Part shown: one piece after another, positions 1 to 5,910 of the stretch | Layout: every line of letters starts with the position of its first letter | Position numbering within the stretch: position 1 is the stretch's first letter | Assembly: GCA_900321795.1 (NCBI GenBank) | Contig: ONXO01000091.1 | Coordinates: 1-7,773 of the forward strand | DNA: 7,773 bases | Direction: 5' to 3' | From: an uncultured Eubacteriales bacterium | GTDB lineage: Bacteria > Bacillota_I > Bacilli_A > RF39 > UBA660 | Program-made: the position numbers and the translations under genes | The notes under the pieces: generated by a model | Seen by the model: the letters and a program-made list of their open reading frames with translations, nothing else | Databases searched by the model: none | Told to the model about the DNA's origin: nothing

Positions 1-1986
1 AGAACGATATATGGTGCTCGTAAGTTTCTTATATAATATTTCGTTTACCAATGACGATTTACCACTACCTGATACGCCTGTTACACAGGTAAAAACTCCT
101 TTAGGGAATTTTACATTTATGTTCTTAAGGTTATTTTCTTTGGCTCCTTTTATTTCTATAAACTCTCCATTGCCTTTTCTACGTTTTTTAGGAACATCTA
201 TCTTTAAAGCTCCACTTAAGTATTGTCCAGTTATTGAGTTTTTATTCTTCATTACTTCTTCAGGAGTACCTGCTGCGACTACATGCCCACCTTTTTCTCC
301 AGCTTCTGGTCCAATATCAACTAAAAAGTCAGAAGCAAGCATCGTGTCAGTATCATGTTCAACTACAATTAACGTATTTCCTAAATCTCTCATTTCTTTT
401 AAAGAGTTTATTAACTTATCATTGTCTCTTTGATGTAGTCCTATACTAGGCTCATCCAACACATAAAGTATTCCTGATAATTTATTTCCTATTTGAGTTG
501 CTAAGCGAATTCTTTGACTTTCTCCGCCTGAAAGTGTTCCTGCATTTCTTGAAAGAGTTAAGTAATCTAATCCAACATTATGTAGAAACTCTAGCCTTTC
601 TTTTATCTCTTTTATAATTAGGAACGATACCTCTTCATCGGTTTTATTTAGTTTTAAATTCTCAAAGAAATTAATTAAATCTCTAATGCTTAAATTAGTT
701 ACTTCAAATATGTTTTTACCACCAACAAAGACATTAAGCATTTTTTCCGAAAGTCTAGCACCCTTACATGTTGGACAAGTAAGTTCAGTCATATATCCTT
801 CTATCCATTCTCTTATTGCAGGAGATGTTGTTTCCATATATCTTCTTTGTAAATTAGTTATTATGCCTTCAAAGTAATCATAGCTTTTAAGAACGCTTCC
901 GCTTCTTGTTTCAGTTTGAAAATCTATTTTGTCTTTAGATCCATAAAATATAGTATCGTGTTCAAACTTTGTTAAATCTTTAACTGGCTTATATAAATCA
1001 ATGTTATAGTATTTTGCTACACTAGATAGTTTCTTGTAATAAATGTTTAGTGTTTCTCCACTTTGAAAAGAAGCTACCGCTCCATCCATTACACTAAGGT
1101 TTTTGTCAGGAATTAAAATATCTTCATCTATGTACATTTTACTTCCTAAACCTTTACAATCTGGACACGCTCCAAATGGTGAGTTAAATGAAAAGCTGCG
1201 AGGCTCTAGTTCTTCTAAGCTGAAGTCACATTCTGGGCAAGCATAATGTTCGCTCATTATTATTTCTTTATCACCTATTATATTTATAATAGTTTTACCA
1301 TTTGCTTTATTACAAGATAGTTCAATAGCTTCAAATAGTCTAGAACGAGCAGTATCTTTTATTACTATTCTATCGACTACCACTTCTATATTATGTTTGT
1401 TATTCTTCTCTAAATTAATCTCTTCACTTAGCTGTTTTACTTCTCCATCTATTCTAGCACGTGAGAAGCCATCTTTTCTTAAGTCTTCAAGTAAATCTTT
1501 TTGAGTACCTTTCTCACCTCTTACTATAGGAGACAAAACTTCTATCTTAGTTCCTTCAGGGTACTCCATTACTTTATTTACCATTTCTTCTATAGATTGG
1601 CTCTTAATTGGTTTATGATGATTAGGGCAATAGGGAGTGCCTATACGAGCAAACAACAGGCGAAGATAGTCATATATCTCAGTTACTGTACCCACTGTAC
1701 TTCTAGGATTTTTATTAGTAGTCTTTTGATCAATTGAAATTGCAGGAGAAAGTCCGTCTATCGAATCTACTTCAGGCTTTTCACTTCCACCTAAAAACTG
1801 ACGTGCATAAGCTGACAAGCTTTCCACATATCTTCTTTGTCCTTCAGCATATATAGTATCAAAAGCAAGTGAAGACTTGCCACTACCTGATACTCCTGTC
1901 ATTACTATTAACTTATTCTTAGGAAGTTCTATATCTATATTCTTTAAATTATTTTCTCTAGCGCCTCTTACAACTATCTTATCCAT
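1..1986 (-). CDS. uvrA: UvrA, excinuclease ABC subunit A (C-terminus outside window)
   Basis: UvrA is the damage-sensing ABC-type ATPase of nucleotide excision repair; it loads UvrB at lesions in the cytoplasm. The window holds the first 662 codons; E. coli UvrA has 940, so roughly 280 lie beyond the left edge. Visible parts: first Walker A GVSGSGKS at residues 31-38 (Lys37); zinc module C250-x2-C253-x20-C274-x2-C277; the UvrA-typical CPTCKGARL stretch; ABC signature LSGGE at 485-489; Walker B with D511-E512 followed by PSIGLH; second Walker A around 637-644 (Lys643). The second signature, second Walker B and C-terminal zinc finger are outside. The ATG at 1984-1986 is preceded by GAGGT (1993-1997) with a 6-nt spacer. 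It has its own promoter about 60 nt upstream and is separated from the patatin gene by a terminator, so it is probably transcribed alone or with genes to its left. No frameshift seen. Identification is secure. Confidence 0.98.
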   Translation of the reverse strand, partial: MDKIVVRGARENNLKNIDIELPKNKLIVMTGVSGSGKSSLAFDTIYAEGQRRYVESLSAYARQFLGGSEKPEVDSIDGLSPAISIDQKTTNKNPRSTVGTVTEIYDYLRLLFARIGTPYCPNHHKPIKSQSIEEMVNKVMEYPEGTKIEVLSPIVRGEKGTQKDLLEDLRKDGFSRARIDGEVKQLSEEINLEKNNKHNIEVVVDRIVIKDTARSRLFEAIELSCNKANGKTIINIIGDKEIIMSEHYACPECDFSLEELEPRSFSFNSPFGACPDCKGLGSKMYIDEDILIPDKNLSVMDGAVASFQSGETLNIYYKKLSSVAKYYNIDLYKPVKDLTKFEHDTIFYGSKDKIDFQTETRSGSVLKSYDYFEGIITNLQRRYMETTSPAIREWIEGYMTELTCPTCKGARLSEKMLNVFVGGKNIFEVTNLSIRDLINFFENLKLNKTDEEVSFLIIKEIKERLEFLHNVGLDYLTLSRNAGTLSGGESQRIRLATQIGNKLSGILYVLDEPSIGLHQRDNDKLINSLKEMRDLGNTLIVVEHDTDTMLASDFLVDIGPEAGEKGGHVVAAGTPEEVMKNKNSITGQYLSGALKIDVPKKRRKGNGEFIEIKGAKENNLKNINVKFPKGVFTCVTGVSGSGKSSLVNEILYKKLTSTIYRS

Positions 1987-2046
1987 AATACTACCTCACT
2001 ATTATTAATATTTCCTTAAACAATCTATTTATTCATAAGCAATAAT

Positions 2047-2075
2047 ATAATATCAAACAAAAGTGTGTAAGTCAA
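2047..2075 (-). promoter_or_regulatory. Sigma-A-type promoter of uvrA (extended -10)
   Basis: On the minus strand, TTGACT (2070-2075) and TATTAT (2047-2052) are separated by exactly 17 nt, and TGA directly before the -10 provides the TGn extended element. This implies a leader of about 50-55 nt before the uvrA ATG. I found no GAAC-N4-GTTC LexA/DinR box in this gap. Inference from consensus match only. Confidence 0.7.
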
Positions 2076-2089
2076 TATGTTTTTTCAAG

Positions 2090-2113
2090 AAAAAAATGCC
2101 TCTTAAGGCATTT
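2090..2113 (-). terminator. Rho-independent terminator after the patatin gene
   Basis: The arms 2094-2101 and 2106-2113 form an 8-bp perfect stem with a 4-nt loop. On the minus strand it is followed by a run of T (complement of the A run starting at 2090). The stem overlaps the stop codon of the patatin gene (2112-2114), so the end of the coding sequence forms part of the hairpin. Confidence 0.85.
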
Positions 2114-2966
2114 AACATTTTTTTAAATAATTCTTTAAGTCACCAAGAACTTTTTCAGTTTCATTTACACCCAAATCATACGCTTCTTTTAACTTACTAG
2201 TGTCTCTTTCTACTATCTTTATATTTATATTTTCTTTAGGTCTTATTACAAATACTTTTCCTTTTTCTTCTAGCTGTTTAATTCTTTCTAAAGTATCATT
2301 ATAAACCTTATATCTTTTCTTCATAGATTCTACTAACTTCGGATATTTTCTATACCTAAAGTTAATCATTCTTATCTTTTTATTGCTTAAAGGTTCTTTT
2401 TTGTAATCTATCGGTCTAGTTAAAACAACTATAATTTTATCAAAGCCTTCATCTATGAATCTATCTACTGGAATGGAATTGCTAATGGCACCATCTAAAT
2501 AATATTTTCCTTCTACTTCCACCATTTTAGAAACTAAAGGTACACTAGAAGAAGCTCTTAACTTTTCCATGTCCTTAAAAGCATCTTTTATTTCTAAGTA
2601 TTCACTTTTACCAGTATTTACATTAGTAGCAACAGCTAAAAATTCTTTATTGTTTTTTTTAAACTCTTCATTGTCAAATCTATCTAACTCTTCTTGAACT
2701 TTATAATATGCAAAATTTTTACTAACTATATTACCTGTAAATACAAGATTTCTATAACTTATATATCTTTTATCTTTAATGTACTTTGACATATATCTAA
2801 GCACTCTTCCTCTTTGCCTAGAAAAATAATTAGGTCCGAATAAAGCGCCTGCTGATACTCCGACTATCGCATCTACTTCAATATTATTTTCAAGCATTAC
2901 ATCAAGAACCCCAGCAGTAAAAAGTCCTCTCATTGCTCCACCTTCTAAAACTAGTCCTACTTTCAT
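2112..2966 (-). CDS. Patatin-like phospholipase family protein
   Basis: 284 residues. Predicted serine lipid acyl hydrolase with the Ser-Asp dyad of the patatin fold. Visible motifs in order: Gly-rich oxyanion loop EGGAMRG (8-14); nucleophile elbow G36-V-S38-A-G40; ASSSVP (138-143), a conserved stretch in this group; and the DGA motif carrying the catalytic Asp (D158-G-A). No signal peptide or membrane helix is evident, so it should be cytoplasmic and act on membrane or storage lipids. The layout resembles the YjjU-type bacterial patatin group with a basic C-terminal extension (about 200-284). The ATG is only 2 nt after the stop of the prepilin-like gene, and its GGAG site (2972-2975) lies inside that gene's last codons, which points to translational coupling. 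The true substrate is unknown; the family assignment is strong. Confidence 0.93.
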   Translation of the reverse strand: MKVGLVLEGGAMRGLFTAGVLDVMLENNIEVDAIVGVSAGALFGPNYFSRQRGRVLRYMSKYIKDKRYISYRNLVFTGNIVSKNFAYYKVQEELDRFDNEEFKKNNKEFLAVATNVNTGKSEYLEIKDAFKDMEKLRASSSVPLVSKMVEVEGKYYLDGAISNSIPVDRFIDEGFDKIIVVLTRPIDYKKEPLSNKKIRMINFRYRKYPKLVESMKKRYKVYNDTLERIKQLEEKGKVFVIRPKENINIKIVERDTSKLKEAYDLGVNETEKVLGDLKNYLKKC

Positions 2967-2968
2967 GT

Positions 2969-3337
2969 TTACTCCAAGTTTATTTGATTAATAATGATGC
3001 CATCTACTACAGTTGAAGTCACACATAAATTATTATCTATTTCAATATTAGTTTTAGGATTTATTAGTTTTCCATCAATTAAACCTTTATTTTGTAAATC
3101 AGAAATACGTGTGCAATTAGAAGTTTTCCTTCCATTTAATAAATCACTTATTAATTCAGGATTATCATTTATATAAATATCAGTAGCTTCTTCAATGCTT
3201 TCTTTTATTCTCTCAAGTTCTTTTTGCTCAGTTCTATTTTGTAAGTTTATAACTTCGATAATAGACATTGTACTTACTCCAACTATAAGTACTAAAACTA
3301 TTAGAAGTTCTGTTAATGTAAAACCTTTTTTATTCAT
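2969..3337 (-). CDS. Type IV prepilin-like (pseudopilin) protein
   Basis: 122 residues. The N-terminus MNKKG|FTLTELLIVLVLIVG is a textbook type III signal: a short basic leader, prepilin peptidase site after Gly5, Phe as mature residue 1, and Glu10 as the conserved Glu5 of the mature protein. A hydrophobic helix follows (about 11-30), then an amphipathic, charged helical stretch (33-56). The C-terminal domain is small with two cysteines, C75 and C105, that could form a disulfide outside the membrane. The ATG at 3335-3337 has AGGAG (3346-3350) 8 nt upstream. A longer reading from a TTG at 3385 is rejected because it would begin within the predicted promoter. No pilus ATPase, platform protein or prepilin peptidase lies nearby, so the assembly machinery must be elsewhere. 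It could be a competence-type minor pseudopilin or a surface pilin; the sequence does not decide. Confidence 0.87.
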   Translation of the reverse strand: MNKKGFTLTELLIVLVLIVGVSTMSIIEVINLQNRTEQKELERIKESIEEATDIYINDNPELISDLLNGRKTSNCTRISDLQNKGLIDGKLINPKTNIEIDNNLCVTSTVVDGIIINQINLE

Positions 3338-3356
3338 ACCATTTTCTCCTACTATA

Positions 3357-3385
3357 AGTATACAACAATTTTGAATAATAAGCAA
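3357..3385 (-). promoter_or_regulatory. Putative promoter of the prepilin-patatin operon
   Basis: On the minus strand, TTGCTT (3380-3385) and TATACT (3357-3362) are 17 nt apart. The -10 matches the consensus at five of six positions; the -35 keeps only TTG. Transcription would begin near 3350, just at the AGGAG site, giving a very short leader and excluding a start codon at 3385. Confidence 0.55.
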
Positions 3386-3405
3386 AAAATTTAAATTCTA
3401 CTATA

Positions 3406-3429
3406 AAAGAAAAAAGCCTTACAAGGCTT
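3406..3429 (-). terminator. Rho-independent terminator after spoVS
   Basis: The arms 3414-3419 and 3424-3429 form a 6-bp stem with a 4-nt loop. On the minus strand it is followed by an almost pure T tract (complement of 3406-3415). The spoVS stop codon (3419-3421) lies inside the hairpin. Confidence 0.87.
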
Positions 3430-3682
3430 CTACTATCAATTTAATAGCTGTTCTTTCTTCTCCATCAATTTCTATATCAGAGAATGCAGGGATACATACT
3501 AAATTTTTACCTGTAGGCGCTACGAAACCTCGAGCAATAGCTATTGCTTTAATGGCTTGATTAAGTGCTCCAGCTCCGATTGCTTGCATTTCAACCTTAT
3601 CAGTACTTTCTCTAAATAGATTAGATATGGCTCCAGCTACTTTTTGTGGTGTACTCTTTGACGAAACTTTTATTATATCCAT
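3419..3682 (-). CDS. spoVS: Stage V sporulation protein S
   Basis: 87 residues, matching the usual SpoVS length (86 in B. subtilis). The core is nearly invariant in the family and present here: QAIGAGALNQAIKAIAIARG (about 33-52), then FVAP, CIPAF, and IDGEERTAIKLIVE at the C-terminus. SpoVS is a small cytoplasmic protein with an Alba-like fold, needed for passage through stage V in B. subtilis, and probably binds nucleic acid. It also occurs in some non-sporulating bacteria, so it suggests rather than proves sporulation. The ATG follows a GGGGG Shine-Dalgarno site (3691-3695) at 8 nt. The upstream MazF-like gene stops 41 nt before the start with no terminator between, so the two may share a transcript. 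A weak -10-like TATATT lies in the gap, but no convincing -35 or sigma-H site was found. Confidence 0.98.
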   Translation of the reverse strand: MDIIKVSSKSTPQKVAGAISNLFRESTDKVEMQAIGAGALNQAIKAIAIARGFVAPTGKNLVCIPAFSDIEIDGEERTAIKLIVEAL

Positions 3683-3723
3683 TTTTCTTTCCCCCTAGTT
3701 AAATATATACTGTACAAAATAAA

Positions 3724-4992
3724 TTATTCATATTTTTTTATATATGACTTAGAAAAAGAAATATCTTCTTCAGTATATTTTTCTTTCTCAAAAGCAAATT
3801 GTAATTTATTCATTTTTTCAGAAAAATTAATTAACGGCCTTTCACCAGTTAAATCATAGAAGTATATATTCCTATTTCCATCTAAAGATACAAAGTAAAT
3901 AGTATTATCTATTCTTTTAATGATTAAATACTTATCTAAAGTCCCATCCGCTATTACAATACTTCCTTCTGTCATATTTTTATAATATGGTTTAACCTTT
4001 ATTTTAGGAATTTTTTCTGATTTTTTATTAGTTTTTTTAATTTTCTTAATGTTTTCCATTTCTATTTCAGATGCATTTCTAAGAATCTTTGCCTCTATAC
4101 CTTTAGATAAAATATCTTCTTCAAACGAAGTATAGTATTTACACTTATCTATTAGTATTTCTTCTTGATGTTTATTATCATTATATACTTTATATACTAA
4201 AAACTTGTCTTCATGTTCACCATATATTAAATACATATTGCAACCATAGAAAATCAATTTACCTCTTTTTAAAATTTTTCTTTCTTTTTGTTTTAATAAC
4301 TCTTTAGCTTTATATAGTTTTATTAAATCTCTGATATTCTTATCTGTAATGTTTTCAATTTGTAGTTTTTTATTAATAGGTATTTTTCTTAATTTATCTT
4401 GCTTAAAATTAAAATCATAATTTCTATTATTAATAATTATATTGCCATTTATACGTCTATAAATTGGTATTAGATAATAGTAGTTGGAGTCTTTCTTATC
4501 CACATAATAATCTTTGTCTTTATATATTACTATATCTCCAGGATTTATATCATAGACTATTTTTTCTTGAGGATATAAATCTATATTCTTTCCGCCTCTT
4601 AACCTGTAAATGTCCATTGATTTATGAATTGCATCCATATCTTCCTTTAATAAATGATTAATATAATAAATGTATCTTTCCTTATTTAATAGTATTAGGT
4701 CCAACGTATATACATAAGAATCCTTGCTTAAACCATATAATTCTTTATTAAGTTTTACTCTAACATAAGAATTATCTTTAGGATTACTAGTGCATTTAAG
4801 TCCATAAACTTTATTTCTATCTTTATATATAATTACAAATGGACTTTCTCGATGTCCCTCCTTTATAGACAGCTTTTCTTTTTCAGTGGAATATCTTTTA
4901 GCCCAAATTATATCGCCTTCTTTCAGGCTAGATAGATGACTATTATAGAAGTACAGCTTTATCTTTTTAATAAACTCTATCAATTTATTCAT
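3724..4992 (-). CDS. Multi-module protein with MazF/PemK-like N-terminal domain
   Basis: 422 residues, cytoplasmic, rich in Lys, Tyr and Ile. Residues 23-128 read like a MazF/PemK fold: KEGDIIWAKR (24-33), GHRESPFVIIY (46-56) at the place of the family's G-x-R-P-x-x-V, LKCTSNP (65-71) at the place of the catalytic Thr/Ser strand, and YGLSKDSYV (86-94) plus a closing helix (115-126), parallel to YGFERDSVI and the end of B. subtilis MazF. R48 and T68 or S69 would be the catalytic-site candidates. Three later stretches resemble further SH3-like barrels: NPGDIVIYKDKDYYV (150-164), KRGKLIFYGCNMYLI (242-256) and TEGSIVIADGTLDKYLI (341-357), each ending in an aromatic-rich strand pair. A Lys-rich linker spans about 314-338. 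The ATG has AGGGGG (4999-5004) at 6 nt. No antitoxin-like gene adjoins it. An active ribonuclease, a catalytically dead RNA-binding scaffold, or a non-MazF SH3 protein are all possible. Confidence 0.75.
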   Translation of the reverse strand: MNKLIEFIKKIKLYFYNSHLSSLKEGDIIWAKRYSTEKEKLSIKEGHRESPFVIIYKDRNKVYGLKCTSNPKDNSYVRVKLNKELYGLSKDSYVYTLDLILLNKERYIYYINHLLKEDMDAIHKSMDIYRLRGGKNIDLYPQEKIVYDINPGDIVIYKDKDYYVDKKDSNYYYLIPIYRRINGNIIINNRNYDFNFKQDKLRKIPINKKLQIENITDKNIRDLIKLYKAKELLKQKERKILKRGKLIFYGCNMYLIYGEHEDKFLVYKVYNDNKHQEEILIDKCKYYTSFEEDILSKGIEAKILRNASEIEMENIKKIKKTNKKSEKIPKIKVKPYYKNMTEGSIVIADGTLDKYLIIKRIDNTIYFVSLDGNRNIYFYDLTGERPLINFSEKMNKLQFAFEKEKYTEEDISFSKSYIKKYE

Positions 4993-5017
4993 TATAATCC
5001 CCCTAAAAGCATAATTT

Positions 5018-5046
5018 ATAATACCATTTTAATAAATTTATGTAAA
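5018..5046 (-). promoter_or_regulatory. Strong sigma-A-type promoter of the MazF-like gene
   Basis: On the minus strand, TTTACA (5041-5046) and TATTAT (5018-5023) are spaced by exactly 17 nt, with TGG giving an extended -10. It lies between the terminator of the membrane-protein gene and the AGGGGG site, so initiation is expected about 20 nt before the start codon. It would also serve spoVS if the two genes are co-transcribed. Confidence 0.75.
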
Positions 5047-5047
5047 G

Positions 5048-5067
5048 AAAAAACTCTTTGCAGAGTT
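5048..5067 (-). terminator. Rho-independent terminator after the membrane-protein gene
   Basis: The arms 5052-5057 and 5062-5067 form a 6-bp stem closed by a GCAA (GNRA-type) loop on the minus strand. It is followed by a T tract (complement of 5048-5053). The stop codon (5066-5068) starts within the stem. Confidence 0.83.
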
Positions 5068-5836
5068 AATTTATTTTTTTAGGTCTTCCAGGTTTTCTTT
5101 TGGGTGCTTCTTCTACTTTTTTAGTCACACTTTTCTTTACTGCTTTTGCTTTATTGTTTGTTTCGGATTTAACAGTTTTCTTTTTGATTGAAACACTTTT
5201 TATTTCTGGAAGTTTTTCTTCTTTTATTTCATCCAATTTGCTTTCATTAGCAAGAACTTTTTTTAATAGTCTTCTATATTTATCTTCACTTATAAATAAT
5301 TCAATTATACTTTCTATAGTTATCATGATACCTAAAGTTATAAAGTAATATCCTAACATCATTGTTTGTACTGTAATTTGTGTATAAAAATTAAGTGATG
5401 TTAATAATCCTAAAAAACACGCAAGTATTGTTACCATTAGTTTTACTACCCACATGTAGCTTTCTGCTCTTTTTAATTGATATATTTTATATAGGCGATT
5501 ACATGTATATAGAATAGAATATATTAATATTGCCGCGCCTAGCATAATATTCATATTTGAATCTTTAAAAGCATATAGAATTGTTGCTACAACTACATGA
5601 ATTAATGATAAAATTAATAATTCATAATCTCCTTCTCTTCTTTTTATAAAATATGCAATTATACTTAAAAATGCATAGATATAAAATAATGAAGAAGTAT
5701 ATAATACTAATTTTGTTAGTCCAAATGCCTTAAATGTCATTATTACTATGCCCATGATTATTGTTAATACTGAGAAACATAGCTGACTTAATAATGCTAA
5801 ATCAATCCCTTTTAAAGATTTTTTCACTTTAGCCAC
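5066..5836 (-). CDS. Six-helix membrane protein with Lys-rich AT-hook-like tail
   Basis: 256 residues. Six hydrophobic segments are visible at about 13-35, 43-64, 73-90, 96-116, 129-151 and 156-182. This gives three hairpins, a layout reminiscent of small HdeD/DUF308-type proteins, though I cannot confirm homology. The even number of helices and basic flanks place both ends in the cytoplasm. Residues 183-256 are hydrophilic and very Lys-rich, ending in KRKPGRPKKIN; the GRPKK core resembles an AT-hook, the minor-groove DNA-binding motif of HMGA proteins. Two GTG starts compete: the one at 5834-5836 has AGGA upstream at 6 nt, while the one at 5825-5827 has the better purine-rich site AAGAGGTGG and would give MKKSLKG. 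The second may be the true start, three codons shorter. It forms a single-gene unit. Function unknown; tethering of DNA to the membrane is only a hypothesis. Confidence 0.85.
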   Translation of the reverse strand: MAKVKKSLKGIDLALLSQLCFSVLTIIMGIVIMTFKAFGLTKLVLYTSSLFYIYAFLSIIAYFIKRREGDYELLILSLIHVVVATILYAFKDSNMNIMLGAAILIYSILYTCNRLYKIYQLKRAESYMWVVKLMVTILACFLGLLTSLNFYTQITVQTMMLGYYFITLGIMITIESIIELFISEDKYRRLLKKVLANESKLDEIKEEKLPEIKSVSIKKKTVKSETNNKAKAVKKSVTKKVEEAPKRKPGRPKKIN

Positions 5837-5852
5837 CTCTTATCCTATGATA

Positions 5853-5881
5853 ATTGTACAAAAAGTAGCTTATTTAGTCAA
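5853..5881 (-). promoter_or_regulatory. Promoter of the membrane-protein gene, nested in the recX terminator
   Basis: On the minus strand, TTGACT (5876-5881) and TACAAT (5853-5858) are 17 nt apart; each element matches the sigma-A consensus at five of six positions. The -35 lies in the loop and the inner stem of the recX terminator hairpin, and the spacer covers its descending arm and T tract. Confidence 0.7.
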
Positions 5882-5890
5882 GCTACTTTT
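5860..5890 (-). terminator. Rho-independent terminator after recX
   Basis: The arms 5861-5871 and 5880-5890 form a perfect 11-bp stem with an 8-nt loop, the strongest hairpin in the window. On the minus strand the stem ends in a run of five T (complement of 5860-5864). It lies about 20 nt after the recX stop. A T run is also present on the other side, so it could act in both directions, but no convergent gene exists here. Confidence 0.88.
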
Positions 5891-5910
5891 ATGATTATTA
5901 TTTAAAAATA

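Noticed and set aside
11..1737. Several plus-strand open frames of 60-140 codons.
   Set aside because: They lie antisense to uvrA, whose reading frame is continuous and carries all family motifs.
3338..3385. A longer N-terminus for the prepilin-like protein from a TTG at 3383-3385.
   Set aside because: It would bury the prepilin leader, has no ribosome site, and starts inside the predicted -35; the ATG at 3335-3337 has AGGAG at 8 nt.
3683..3723. A sigma-H promoter for spoVS.
   Set aside because: No AGGA-type -35 with a GAAT -10 at suitable spacing was found; only a weak TATATT is present.
4993..5065. Possible antitoxin gene beside the MazF-like protein.
   Set aside because: The 73-nt gap holds only a terminator and promoter; neither neighbour (membrane protein, SpoVS) resembles a MazE-type antitoxin, although SpoVS's small Alba-like fold makes it worth remembering.
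2994..5348. Plus-strand open frames opposite the prepilin, MazF-like and membrane-protein genes.
   Set aside because: They are antisense shadows with no ribosome sites or recognisable motifs, opposite well-supported minus-strand genes.
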